Below are positions 1 to 14,460 of a DNA stretch of 64,000 bases, piece by piece; within the stretch, counting starts at the first letter, position 1, and every line of letters starts with the position of its first letter. Both the position numbers and the translations under genes were made by a program. Origin of the DNA: Perkinsus olseni (taxonomy: Eukaryota; Perkinsozoa; Perkinsida; Perkinsidae); assembly GCA_013115135.1 (NCBI GenBank), contig JABANP010000104.1, forward strand, positions 62,001 to 126,000, read 5' to 3'. The notes under the pieces were generated by a model. It was not told the DNA's origin and made no database searches. It worked only from the letters and a program-made list of their open reading frames with translations.

Positions 1-2228
1 ACCTCTCCATGTTCCACAGCCAAACCCGATTATGGCAACTCGAATAACTCCAAGAGCTTTCTCGCATCAACCACAGAACTCCTCGAGGCAATACAGTACT
101 CCGAAAAGGGTTGTAGCTCGTCCTTCATAAGAACACAATCTACTAACGCCGGCTAAGTCGACCAACACCTCCTCGGACACCCGTTTCTGATTAATCGCAA
201 CTGCCAGTAGAATTCGCCGTAGAGAGAAACTGTTATCATGGTGACGATGATGAGAGCTGGCGTAACACAAAATGAAGGGTATGAAAAATGCTGATGTCAC
301 CATCATCGGTGACCTCACTGCTGCTACCGTCATTATTATACCCGACTACGTCGTACGGAAATCTGAGGCAGATTGAACCTTATTCGCAACATTACGTTGA
401 AGCACGCACCACAGACATTGTCACCGCTAAGTATAGAGATCAAACACTCGCCAACAGGCAGATACAGACGAATTGGATATGGTACGGTATGAAATATTAT
501 CAGAATACAGTTTTGTCTTGGACGATTTACTAACGTGTCGAATAGTTTTCACCGAGTTGAACATGTCCAACCCTATGAAGTTAGAGACCCGAACAATGAA
601 GATTGAGGGAATATAAAAAGTTTTAATTCAGCTTGACCAACCGCATCACGAGACGACCGTTTCATCACTCGGTGTGGCGGTCGCAGTAGCTTCGAAGATA
701 CAAAAGTGGTATCCAGCCTTCACAGTGCAATGAAATGGAGTGTTACATACAGTGTGTTCGAGGTTGGACATCGTAAGGCCTTATAATAATTTTAAGGCCT
801 TATTATAATATGATTACCATACGGGTATAGCTGGCATTGTAAACACCTTGCGATACCTTAATAACGGCACATCACATTGATTGCCTTAACTTTTCTATTC
901 TATTTCATCATTGGTGTGGCTGCTTTTTTATTGTTTATTGCTTTTTTAGAATTTCGCTAACGAAAAGATACTTCCTACCATTTGCCCTCTATACCACCAA
1001 AATTTTTGGTCCAAAAAAACCTCACACTTATCGAAGGGCTTTTCCCCTTAAAATCAATCCGTTTGACACAGTTCGCTTCCAGCCCGCCGGCAGTCATTCT
1101 TCACAAAACTCCACCATCATCCCGCGTCCCCTGGCTGACCCTTACGGTTGTCCTGGAACATAATCGTCCAACTGCGGGCAATGCTTCTCCTTCCCGTCGA
1201 AATCCAACAGGCATTGACACTCGCAAGTCAGCAAACGAACCAACCATTGAAGCTTCCGGGTATCTGGAGTTGAGGAAATGCAAGTTGTCGCTAGATAGCA
1301 AGATTACACCTGGTGGTTTGAGTAGCTTGTAGACGGTGGCATCGATGACGATCCACCACGAGCTGCCTCCTGCCTTGGCCGCCTCGCCAGAAAAGACCAA
1401 GTCACGCATAACCGACGGTGCAGCTAAGCTGGTGCGATGGGCATGGGCGAAGACTGGTCCTAGATCCCAAGTTCTAGTCCCAGCCGAAGCATCGTTCTCA
1501 CTCACCATCATATGTAGCTTCCTTGACGATACCTCCATCACAGTAAGACAGAACTGCCGAGTTTATGCAATGCCGCTCGTTCGGGGGTGGATTGTCGAAA
1601 CCCTGAAACTTGAAGCGATAGCCACCCTCGAAAGCGAAGGCACCACAGACAAGGTTAGCAATACGTTGGCATGTTAAACAAGACGCGAGAGCTCGTAGGA
1701 AGAATAAGCGTCTAGCTTGTGAGAGGAAGTTGCCGCATTCAAGCTACTCCGATGACCATTGAAAGCGACCGGCTAGAAGAACACTCGACTTGAGAAATGA
1801 CGGGAAACGAGATGTCTAAAACAGGATGATTCGCCCTGAAGAGGTTTGATGACGTTGCAAGGACGACATCGATGAGAGCTCGGTCCCACTGTTGTTGTGC
1901 AAGTGCACAACTATGGCCCCTAAGCCTAGCCTGACGCTAGTTGATGACTTTATCAGTGTTATTATTGGCAGAAGCTCAGGATTCCACGAAACCATTGACT
2001 TGAGTTTCCCGATGGTTAACACCCACCTACTTCGTTATAAAATACATGTCCCAAATGTATACCACACTTTCCGCACTTCACCTCAGTGCGGACATCATCA
2101 GTATCCCTCACCAGCTTTAACGCGGCACCCTCGGCACAGCGGTAGAAGCCCGGCCATCCTACAAGGACGCCAGTAAAAACCCCTCACGAGGGCCCCCATT
2201 GATCAACAGCACCCCTCGGAAGACCCAA
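1..2228. other. No gene recognised
   Basis: Several ORFs of 60-150 codons are open on both strands, but none has a recognisable domain, signal peptide or consistent splice structure. A short AT-rich stretch near 780-812 repeats the motif AAGGCCTTATWATAA twice. Nothing else stands out. Confidence 0.5.
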
Positions 2229-2315
2229 GAGAAGGGCCGCTCCTACCCTACCGCCACCACAAGAGGTTGCAGTATCCTTAATAACTCTCCCTAGGAAGAC
2301 CTTAATAACAATAGT
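2229..2315 (-). pseudogene. Decayed histone H4 fragment
   Basis: On the plus strand, the stretch around CAGTATCCTTAATAACTCTC and AGGAAGACCTTAATA closely matches the complement of the H4 coding region at about 5880-5970 (CAGTATCCTTAATGACACTC and AGGAAGACCTTGAGTA). A weaker match continues leftward through AGGGCCG. Small indels break the reading frame, so it cannot encode H4. It looks like a remnant of an old H4 duplication about 3.6 kb from the intact gene. The match rests on roughly 80 bases aligned by eye. Confidence 0.45.
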
Positions 2316-2460
2316 CGCCAAGAACGAGAATATCCAGCAGTATTAAACTATGAGTATACTGATACTGATGTAGGAAAATCCCTCATACACCCGTGGACAG
2401 AAATACAACAGTATTATGACAAACGAGAACGGGCGACCCTCTCCTACCACAACCACAATC

Positions 2461-2552
2461 GAACTTATGCTCAGCATCATACAAGACTGCACCACACTGT
2501 CTACAGAGGTACTGACCCCGCCCAGGAAAATGGTCATCCCATCCACCTGAGA
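2461..2552. repeat. Degenerate repeat, copy 1
   Basis: Shares a diverged match of about 90 bp with 4993-5083: both start GAAC..A.GCTCAGCATCATACAA and end with CARSAAAATGGYCATCCCAT. Identity is only moderate. The origin is unknown; it may be a decayed paralogous gene segment. Confidence 0.45.
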
Positions 2553-3849
2553 GCCATCCGTGACACTACGCGTGGACAACGAAAGTACCTAGATGTTGTG
2601 TCACCCCTCGCGGCTCCGTACCACCATCGACGCCTACTATGTGCCAGGCAGACACCCCAGGCATGAGTACGGGGGGCGGCAGTCAAAACTACACAGCGGT
2701 CTGAAGCTAGACTGAGGGAGGTAATACCAACACCGAAAGTGTTCAACTCATACTCAATAACAACAAGAATGGCGAAAACAACTCGCAAATCTCCTACCAC
2801 AGCATAGTGGTGATAATGACAGCAAGGTCCTCATAGCTAGGGCACAGTTACATGAGACGAGTGCCGGCCGAAGAGAATGCAACAGCGTATAACACACGAG
2901 TGCACTTGTGGTCTTCTGGTACTGTATGAAATTTCCATGAGGCTGAGGTTAGGAGTCTGTATAGTAAGTGACAAAGTCAGTGTCATTATGACAGTGGTAA
3001 CTCCCTATCAAAAACCGCTGAGCGGTCAAGCACGACTGCCTACCCACGGACAGTATTCGTTCTGAAGCATGTTCACCACTGGCCAAAGGGAAGTAGGCCG
3101 GTATTTCCCTTCAGCATAGGAATTCCTCAGGAAAGTCTCCGAGCGAGATTCCCATGGGAGTGCGAATAGTGAATGACAAAGTCAGTGGATTCACACTGCT
3201 ACCTATGATACTCTCTTAGATGGGTGGTGACGAAGACTTGTTAGGCCCTATTCAGTAGGTATCGCCGGACTTCATGTTCATTAGGGCCGAGTCAGCGAAT
3301 CGCGGCAGCCTACTTTCTCCCCTGGGTCAACTGTCCTCGTGCTCCAAAAGCTCAAGCCAAGCCAAAAATCTACGACTTTCAAGGGCACGATAAACCTCTG
3401 GGAAGACCGTTCGTCTCCTCCGACTCGGTACCGTAATGTTCGGCAAGAGTGGGAATTTATCAACGACACAATGCTGGAAACTGTGCATGCGTGCAGCTCA
3501 TACCACTCCTCCCCGAGATCCCACGGAGTGACTAACAACGCCACCCTCGGCCTAAACTCGCTCTGCCTCACGAGGATGCATTCGCCATCGACATATGAAT
3601 CACTATACACGCACTGTGTTGAAGCCCCTGAGCTTCCCTCCCTGCTGAAGCGTCCTCAACTGCAACGCTACGACGCTTGGCAACTCGCCAAGTGAAAGTG
3701 GCCAACACTCCGTAAGAGCTCGCCAGTGGCGACACTTATTCGGCGCGCTCTCTTTCAGAGCTCGAGATTCGGAAATCCATTTACGGTAGCTGTTATGCTA
3801 TCTTAGCGTATTCACAGCTTTTCCCCCTGCTCCACAAATCATCATTAGA
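2553..3849. other. No gene recognised
   Basis: A plus-strand ORF of 118 codons begins at 3339 but has no signal peptide, domain or splice context that supports it as a gene. No other feature was found. Confidence 0.4.
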
Positions 3850-3987
3850 ATGTCCATCCGCATCGGTCTCATTCTCCTCGTGTCTGTCATCATCGGGAGC
3901 GCGTCCTCGAGGTCTATTGTGTTCCCCAGCAGTATGGAGGGCCACGAGGAAGGCCACGGTCACCACAACGTCCGCCGCCACGGCTGA
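3850..3987 (+). CDS. Small secreted His-rich peptide (candidate)
   Basis: A 45-codon ORF with an ATG at 3850. Residues 2-20 form a textbook signal peptide: a short polar start with one Arg, a hydrophobic core IGLILLVSVIIG, then small residues SASS before the likely cleavage. The mature part of about 25 residues has alternating Gly/Glu/His with five histidines and ends in an Arg-rich tail (VRRHG). I recognise no family. The composition would suit divalent metal binding, but that is inference. It is short and has no neighbour that supports it, so it could be a chance ORF or a first exon. Confidence 0.4.
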   Translation: MSIRIGLILLVSVIIGSASSRSIVFPSSMEGHEEGHGHHNVRRHG

Positions 3988-5818
3988 GTAAGCGATACCA
4001 ATTTCTCATAAGATTGCTACCGTCGCAATAACGCTCGTTCTTATGAGAATAGTCGATACCAAATCCAGTTCCGTGACTCAGGTCGTCAAGAAATAGCTTC
4101 CTTTGTTAGATGTAGATGTGTTGTTGCCGCTGAGGCCCCCTGGTTGTTACACCTCGTTTATCTATCATACTTTGTCATCAGGCTGTCTGTTCACGCGTGT
4201 AGCGTGGTTCGAGTTGCAAGTGATCAATTTACGGGTGGCAAGGTCCCACAAGAATACCCTCGAGAACACGCAATTATCGCCAAGTCCGCATAGTTGGGCA
4301 TCCTAAACAACAACAGTGATAACCAGAGAGCACCGTAGAGGCCGCTGAACTTATACTGTGTTGGTTGGCCGTTGAAAAAACTGTGGAGCTCATGGCAGAA
4401 CCTGCAAGCCAAAATCGTTACGTGCATGGGACACTAGAAACCTGCTTCTCAAAAAAGCCTGCAGCTCGAACTGCTCATCGATGACTCAGAACTGAGCGGA
4501 GAAGGAGTGAAGGTCGTTCGTTTGCAGAATCGATATTCCTGACGTATGGTAATCGCCTAGCGCCCAACCTAGCCGTATCGTCAGTTACCTGAACCACAGG
4601 ACATCTCATACGAACTGTTCCGAGAATCCTGGAAATTCACCGCTCCCTACGCTCAACCTTGGATACTGTCTTGCGACGGAGGGCACTGCTGTCTTCAATA
4701 ACGGAACCCGCAAGTCAAGCATCGGGTCTCCCGGAGGAGCTGAGGAAACGCCAAGTGGGAAAGCAACGTTTCTTCGACACAGTACCAGAAAGCTAGGCTA
4801 TCTGGATTACCCGTCTTCACCACGCTATCTCGGCTCACTGCCAGAAAACTACAAATAATAGTCTCGCCATTCGCCGTTGAATTGCAATGTAAATGGTGTT
4901 TACACTTACGTGTAATGGCAGCAGAACTGTGGAGCATTCGTAACGAAGCTCGAGTACCCCCTAGGCACTCCGAAAACTTAGTAACCACAGTAGAACTCAC
5001 GCTCAGCATCATACAACACAGGGAGCCGCACTGCCTAAAAAAGCTTCCCATGACCAGCAAAATGGCCATCCCATTCACGTGAAGGCCCCCGCTTCTCCAA
5101 TTCCACGGATACGACACCCCACCAAAAACTTTAGTTACTCACAAGACGCCGTGCCTCCATCAACCTCTACTATCTGCCAGAGCGGCTTGATGCTACCTGG
5201 AGGGGTGTAGGCTGTTAGATCGGAAACTAGACCTGCGTCAAATAATACCAGGCCCGAGGATAGTGCCCGACTGATGATCCAACTAGTTAATTACCCCACA
5301 GCGATTCTTGAACGCGCACGAGATAGCTCGAGGAAGCAGGTGTAAAAGCTGCGCCCCAGGACTGTACTAGCGTTTTACCAAACAGGTACTACAACCCCTG
5401 CTAATCGTCCACGTTCAATCCCATCCTAAGATACCCCGCCCTTCAACATTCACAAGTATCGCCATGCGCTCGAACATCCCATCACTCTGTACACTCAAAA
5501 ATCATGTGACGATATGCTCATCATAGTCATACCAGCCGACCTGAGGTAACTTGCCTCTACACAATTCCAGAGCAACAGCCCTGCTAATCCCGGAGGACGA
5601 CCAAAATGATCTACCCTTTGCCTGGAGTTATTGCGCAAGCGCGCAAAAGATACCCCTCCCAGCAGAGTGACAACTAACAACCCAACCCCTCCGCCAGGAA
5701 ACCGCGTTATCCGAACCACCGCTGTTGTTATTCAAGATTGAATGTAATGGACTTGAGTCGTTAGCAAAATCGAACGAGAAAAATGTACAAAGTCAAATGA
5801 TCGCCCCGAGCATCTTCA
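3988..5818. other. Gene-poor stretch
   Basis: Contains the second copy of the degenerate repeat (4993-5083). The minus-strand ORF of 140 codons at 4695-5117 overlaps that repeat and shows no recognisable domain. No RNA gene or further structured repeat was seen. Confidence 0.4.
4993..5083. repeat. Degenerate repeat, copy 2
   Basis: Partner of 2461-2552. Read on the minus strand, both copies encode a similar short peptide around a shared CMMLS.SS string, in otherwise diverged context. This would fit two decayed copies of one former coding segment. Confidence 0.45.
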
Positions 5819-8886
<3,068 letters not shown>

Positions 8887-9859
8887 TGGCGTGACAGACG
8901 ACGCCCTTCGCGTAAGGACAGCGGGATGTATGAACGGTGTTGTATGAATCGTTAGCAGCAGCTGGAACCGCGAGGCGACAAGGGCGAATTGATCGGGCCA
9001 TTCCCTGTCACTCAGGGCCAGTTTTTGGTAATTTCACGTAACCGATTGCGAGTTTTGATTTGAGTACATACCTCATGGATAGCAACAACACGTGCGAGCG
9101 ACCATCCGAGCCCGAAAGTGAATTCCCGAATATTATAATCAATTCGTGATTGTCCTTGCAGGCAAGGCGAAATTCAATGAGTCCCCCAGAATTACCGCAG
9201 GGCGATAGGAACAAGTGCCGAGTTGTTTGAGATGAACTCTTAACCTTCTTGTAGACCTTACGATAGGACATCGGCGCAAAGGACCAAGTGAAGAGAAACT
9301 ACCTAGGAAAAAATCCAAGATAGCTCAGCCTTTGGCACTTGGAGCAGGACAAAATGGACTGAGAAACAAACAGGACCCAGCCAGGAGCGCTTGAGAACCA
9401 TGAATCAAGATGCACTACTCAGGATACAAGTACGCAGAAACGCAGAGACACTGCTTCTGCGACCGTGTGTTTCCGCGGAAAACCCGCCCACAATACAGCG
9501 ATGCGTGAATGCTGCTGCTGCTGCCCGAAAGGACAACTCGGGCCACTGCTGATAACTTCACTCAAGGAAGCCATGTACCCTGCGCAGGGTACCCGGGCGG
9601 CGGACTCCTCAGGCATGCATTGCGCACGACAATAGAACCGCTTCCACTGGACCTCTCGACTGGCAAAATACAACACAGCGGTTATCGTAAAACATCAACA
9701 ACATCATCATAGCATGTTAGTCAAAAAACTCATGAAGGGGCAAAAAGTATTGTCTAGCCTTGCCAGACAAACATAAGGCAAAAACAAAAGACAAACAGAA
9801 ACAGAACCTTGATAGATAGAGAACACCGTTAAACGGACCTCTTGATCTAGTCAAGTGGG
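8887..9859. other. No gene clearly supported
   Basis: A minus-strand ORF starting at 9271 begins with a basic segment and could hold a 5' exon of the ALKBH8-like gene or an unrelated one, but I could not splice it convincingly. Nothing else is recognisable. Confidence 0.3.
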
Positions 9860-10819
9860 TCAGCACAAGTACGCAATCACGGCATCGATATCGCTTTCCT
9901 CAGAGCCTGGATGCAACACATAGGTTGTATTGCCGCGTGGGAAACACTCCCAACCCTCGTTTTTCGCGATTGAAATTGCCTCCTTACAAGTCGTAAAGGT
10001 TTGATCGCACAAGTCGGCGAATGTCCTCGAATGCTTCCTTACAGCCTCTCTCACCAGAGGACAGAAATCTTTCATAACCTCATGCACAACACCCAACTTG
10101 CTCACGTCGATTCGGAAATCCCAGCTTTTAGTTGGTTCGACTCCGAGTCCGAGGTAGCCAAAAAACTCATCAAATCGCTCGACTATGTGAGAGAAGGTTC
10201 TGTTGTCGAGATCAAGCAACGGATCCAATCTTGCCTTCTCGGGAGGACCGAACTTGAACACGTAATGCTCATCGGAATCAACGAAATGTCCTCTACACGA
10301 GTGGATGTAGCCAGGCATGTTGTGACCTTCGTCATCACTGAAGTTAAGTCGACATGACTGCACGCTGCCCAATCTCTGTCTTACAATGTAGCACCGAACG
10401 CACCCCGTTCACCACGCTTAGGGCATGCAATGGATTGGGTGATGATGTGGCGGTGGACTGGTCCGTAGGGCCACGTCTGAGGTTTCACCTTCTTCACGGC
10501 AATCTTGAGGCTAGACCAATCTTCTGTCCCTTCCGTGCCGCTGCTGTACTCGCAGAGGGCGTTCAATTCATTGCCGTCTATCCCCTCACCAGTTACCGGA
10601 GGGAAAACCTGAGAGTCGACGACCAGTCGTGAGGAGATAAGATTGAGGTTATACTCCTCGTCAAATCGAGTTATCGAGGCTCATCCTGTGGTCACACGTT
10701 GAGGCTCTTCCGTCATTGGAAGCGGATGAGGACATGATGCGCAATCCATAACCCAAAGGTATGCTGGACAGCGCTGCAACAGCAGCCGTTGCACCGATGA
10801 TACTATTTCTACTAGGCAT
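9860..10819 (-). CDS. Secreted three-exon family, copy E
   Basis: Exon 1 (10819-10712) encodes a signal peptide of the same type as the 42-53 kb copies, with IIGA.AAVAAL and IPLG. Exon 2 (10608-10385) has the family landmarks NALCEYSSG and SIACPKRG.RGAF. Exon 3 (10337-9860) has YVFKFGPP, LDPL.DLD and TFADLCDQ, and ends near YLC. Exon phases match the tandem copies (0, then 2), and intron 2 is 47 nt. It is longer in exon 3 than its relatives, with an extra segment around a GYLGLG turn. The donor after exon 1 reads GAC|GGAAGA where sister copies have GTAAGA, so exon 1 splicing may be lost or non-canonical. Function is unknown; the signal peptide suggests secretion. It lies about 32 kb from, and on the opposite strand to, the tandem array. 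Confidence 0.7.
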
Positions 10820-10912
10820 TTAAAGACTAAGCTTTAAACTACGAGGAGAGATCATCACCCAGGCCATTGGGCGCCGCCCTCTGTAATAGGGGGTCTCAAT
10901 ATTCGCATCGGT

Positions 10913-11564
10913 TCAAATAAATTCGAGTTGAGGTAGTCTTGGCGGCACCAAGATTGGCGTCTCGTCGTAACATCGCATCAAACACGCAGGGAACTGTGGA
11001 ACCGGTGGAAACCACCCATGTAGATCTTCGAAATTGATTATGAAAATCAACCTCGGCGAAATCACCTCGTCAGTCGGTCCAACAAAGTCTATCATTTCGG
11101 GCCCGGTCTCAAGACTTCTCTCTCGATGATTCCTCAGCTCTTTTCCTACCGCGCTCACGCACCACCTTACCATGTGGACCAGTTTCGTACCAGTTATGCC
11201 ACATCTCAACGGAAACGTTCGGGCTGTTCAGCAAACTTTGGCAAAACCTATTCCAGAACTATGTATTCTGAATTGAAGGGGTTTATTGAACACCCCGGTT
11301 ACTTTCGTGCATGTGGAAAGGGCGCATCATTCTGATCCAAGGAACAAGCCTTGCCCAACAATGCTCAGTGCGATTGAATCGCAGCGTTTTCAATTTCTGA
11401 ATGGTTGAACGACCTGCCGAGTTTTCCTCCGATTTGTGTCGCAGGCTGGCAAACGGCGAGCGAGATGGTAGTGAGGACGCAAGCGCATAGATCCTCATTC
11501 GATCGGTGACAGATGGTTCCTCTATGCGGAATACGGTCGTATCATCTTTCCGTCCGTAAGCCAT
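10913..11564 (-). CDS. Unrecognised multi-exon protein
   Basis: A start-like segment MAYGRKDDTTVFRIEEPS begins at 11564. Lower down, a segment reading VEMWHNWYETGPH is followed by a GTAAGG donor, and the final segment contains EMIDFVGPTDEV, IFIINFEDLHGWFPP and ends PQLEFI before a stop at 10913. The segments are in different frames separated by plausible donors, which is how the other genes here look. I do not recognise the family and did not fix all splice sites. It is aromatic-rich and soluble-looking, with no signal peptide. Confidence 0.4.
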
Positions 11565-11670
11565 GTTGCGACAGAACAGACTGTCCTTCCTTCATGGGCC
11601 ACAGAATGGACTGATACGTCCCCGCCTGTGTCCGCGTACATTAGCACGTAAACTCATTTCCGGCACCTGC

Positions 11671-12000
11671 TGTAGACCTTTGGAAATGCCCTTAGGTCCA
11701 CTTGCTCTCTTGCTTTCTTGGATCGCTTGACACTCCTCAACTCGGTCTGAACTTGGTCTGAAGTAGACAAGTGCTCCATGGAATGACCTTTGGCTCGCCG
11801 GTAGCGTGATCGAAATTGGTGTCACGTCACCTTCCGTACGTCACGCATTCTAGTCGCCAAGTGCATCGCTTTGCATCCCGTTCATTCCTTTGGTGGAACT
11901 GTTCTAACCTTACGACCTTTGACCAGGACGTAAGCGTTGAGTTGACTAGTGAGAGCAACGATCTTGGTCACTTGTAGTCTTGCTCACTCGACAGACTACA
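11671..12000 (+). repeat. Left LTR
   Basis: 330 bp, TG...CA. Almost identical to 13390-13728; it lacks the 9-bp CACTATCTG present in the right copy. Confidence 0.92.
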
Positions 12001-12004
12001 TTTC

Positions 12005-12017
12005 TGGTAGCAGCTCC
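12005..12017 (+). promoter_or_regulatory. Primer-binding site of the LTR element
   Basis: TGGTAGCAGCTCC. The first nine bases match the complement of the initiator Met tRNA 3' end including CCA, the commonest LTR-element primer. Confidence 0.7.
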
Positions 12018-12104
12018 TTGTTTGCTATCACTACAACTACGTTCTCCACGAGCTCGGGTACCCATACCAGCGGATAAGACCTTCCCCTACGTGCCTGGTT
12101 CCTG

Positions 12105-12332
12105 ATGGCTTCTCCTGGTAACCACCTTGGTATCGAGAAGAAGGACCTTGCGCTCATCGAGAAGCAGGCGAGGGCAGATGCGACGGCTGCTGGTATGGAC
12201 GAGAACTCTCCCCAGTATCACATCCGCCTGGTTGTGGACCATGCAAGTGACTACGATACCGATCTGTTCACTATTGTCCGGAAGGTCCCCGACGCCGACC
12301 TTCATTTCTTTTCTGAGTGCTACTGGTGCTAG
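12105..12332 (+). CDS. Internal ORF of the LTR element, unrecognised
   Basis: 75 codons from an ATG, acidic and helix-prone in the first half (KKDLALIEKQARADA) and ending near FFSECYWC. No zinc knuckle, protease or polymerase motif is present. It could be a gag remnant or host sequence picked up by the element. The opposite strand is also open here, so coding is not certain. Confidence 0.35.
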   Translation: MASPGNHLGIEKKDLALIEKQARADATAAGMDENSPQYHIRLVVDHASDYDTDLFTIVRKVPDADLHFFSECYWC

Positions 12333-13389
12333 CAATGCTAGCCTAGCATTCCCTATGTGGTGACTTCTGCCTTCCTGGTTAAGGTTTGGTTCGTCGACTT
12401 GCACTATACGCGCTGTGGGAGACCTTTGTAGTTCGGCTAACATACCAGGTCCCAGCTAAGATGGATGCTGGTTGGTCTCTGTGGCTCCGTCTGATCTCGT
12501 CGATGTGACCTTAGAAGTGGTTCACCCTGATCCTGGTTTATCGTCAAGTCATCAATGCTGATCGTCTACTCATCACCCTGCCAGGGTGGTACCAGTGGTA
12601 CAACCAGACCGTCTACCGGAAGATGATGGTTCTGTTGCTATATGGTTATGCTGCTATGTTGACACCTGTAACCGGCTCCGATCTCTTTGGGTTGAAGAGG
12701 TAGGAGAGAAGAGAAGAAGGCACTTTCTCGACTGAGAACGTAATTCAGAACGGCAGGAATTTTTCTTGGGTGTGCACTATACTGCTGATGACCTTTTTTC
12801 GAGACCCCTTGGATGAAGATGATGACCTTTGGATGACTTTGACTTCGACTATTTCGACTTATTATTGGTACGAGTTCCTCCACATGAACTTACCACCGAT
12901 GTCCCTGTTCTGGACCTGGTCTTCTCGACCTTGGCTCGAGATTGTTCTCGACGGCAATCCCCACTTCTTTTTTCTGAGGTTTGACCCCCTGTTCTTTGTG
13001 TCTGGAGAGCTCAAGGAAAGATCATCTTTCAAAGATGAGGTAAACCTGATTACTTATGCTGAATTTCGCAAGACCTTGGTGAATTCCAACTTCGATCCTA
13101 GGCCCTAACTTGGTGTTCTACCTCGGATTCACTCTCTCTGTTTCGTTATTCTTTGTTTTTCTCTTGGATATGTTGTCTTACTGACTCTGCAGATATCCTG
13201 GATGGTACACTTCTCGTATGGTTTGACTTCCATAGACTGTACCATGTGCATTGCTGGCACTCTAATTACTGAACCTCGCTAGCGTCGATGCTCCGGTGGG
13301 AGTACCTTCCGCTTTGGTTCCGTCCTTCCTGTTTTTCCCTGGTTTGGCTGCCTGGTTGAGGAAACGGTGTCAAGCTAGGCGGGGAGGTA

Positions 13390-13728
13390 TGTAGACCTTT
13401 GGAAATGCCCTTAGGTCCACTTGCTCTCTTGCTTTCTTGGATTGCTTGACACTCCTCAACTCGGTCTGAACTTGGTCTGAAGTAGACAAGTGCTCCATGG
13501 AATGACCTTTGGCTCGCCGGTAGCGTGATCGAAATTGGTGTCACGTCACCTTCCGTACGTCACGCATTCTAGTCGCCAAGTGCATCGCTTTGCATCCCGT
13601 TCATTCCTTTGGTGGAACTGTTCTAACCTTACGACCTTTGACCAGGACGTAAGCGTTGAGTTGCACTATCTGACTAGTGAGAGCAACGATCTTGGTCACT
13701 TGTAGTCTTGCTCACTCGACAGACTACA
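13390..13728 (+). repeat. Right LTR
   Basis: 339 bp partner of the left LTR, preceded by the purine tract GCGGGGAGG and followed by the CTGC target duplication. Confidence 0.92.
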
Positions 13729-13823
13729 CTGCGAGATAACGCGAGGAAGAAGGAGAATTTCCGGAGTAGACGTTCCACACGCACCACCCTGATTACGCCA
13801 ATTCAACAGCGTGTGTCTTTCAG

Positions 13824-14060
13824 ATGGTGGTAATCTCTTCCATCAGTAATAGTAGGAGGCACCTGCTAAATCCTACCTCGAGCTCAGAAGTGAGTTCGAG
13901 GAGTCCACTTCCCTCAAATCCACAGAGATCACTAGGACGACATGGAAAGGCGGAGATGATGACGAAAAGAGAAGGGGTAAAGAAACGGCCCGAGGAGAGA
14001 AGGGAGATTGCCAGAGAGGCGAACCTAACCAGCCAGCACGAGCGGAAACTCAAACGATGA
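13824..14060 (+). CDS. Small basic protein or exon, unrecognised
   Basis: 78 codons from an ATG. The second half is strongly charged (EMMTKREGVKKRPEERREIA then HERKLKR) and probably helical, which is unlike random ORFs here. It follows a pyrimidine-rich TTTCAG, so it may be a 3' exon instead of a whole gene. No family recognised. Confidence 0.3.
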   Translation: MVVISSISNSRRHLLNPTSSSEVSSRSPLPSNPQRSLGRHGKAEMMTKREGVKKRPEERREIAREANLTSQHERKLKR

Positions 14061-14460
14061 TGGGATGCAGGACAGCCTTTCATGCTGTTTAATTCTCTAC
14101 TCACCTATTGCGAGTTGGGAATGGAGTGGTATGAGACGGATTATTCTCGCAGGGTGCACCGAGATTGATGCTTCATGATCAATGATGAAACCTAAAGCTC
14201 TTATAACGGAAGTGGAGATAACTTGAGACTCGCTGCAATCGACCAATACAAGGGTCTCGGGTGATGCCGTCCGTGATGAAGTAGATGCCGCAGGAGAGCC
14301 GAAGCGACTCTACCGATGACAACAATAGCATCAATTAGAACTAATGGTGCAGTCGATGGGGTAAGAGTCCACTAGCTTGACGCTAGAAGAAATCACAACA
14401 CAATTGCGTTCACACTAAAATCACATTCACTTGGTGTCCATCACCTCGTCATGAATGCCG

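Larger units (their letters stand above)
11671..13728 (+). mobile_element. Small LTR retroelement, probably non-autonomous
   Basis: Two near-identical direct repeats, 11671-12000 and 13390-13728, both begin TGTAGACC and end GACTACA, so they have the TG...CA ends of LTRs. They differ by one base and a 9-bp insertion. The element is flanked by a 4-bp target duplication CTGC (11667-11670 and 13729-13732). A primer-binding site TGGTAGCAG, complementary to the 3' end of initiator Met tRNA, starts at 12005, five bases after the left LTR. A purine-rich GCGGGGAGG precedes the right LTR. The interior is only 1389 bp and has no reverse transcriptase or integrase that I can see, so it must depend on another element. 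It resembles the TRIM/LARD style of short LTR elements. The near-identity of the LTRs points to a recent insertion. Confidence 0.9.

Noticed and set aside
3793..3981. Minus-strand 62-codon frame opposite the His-rich peptide
   Set aside because: An acidic low-complexity translation; the plus strand has the better signal peptide.
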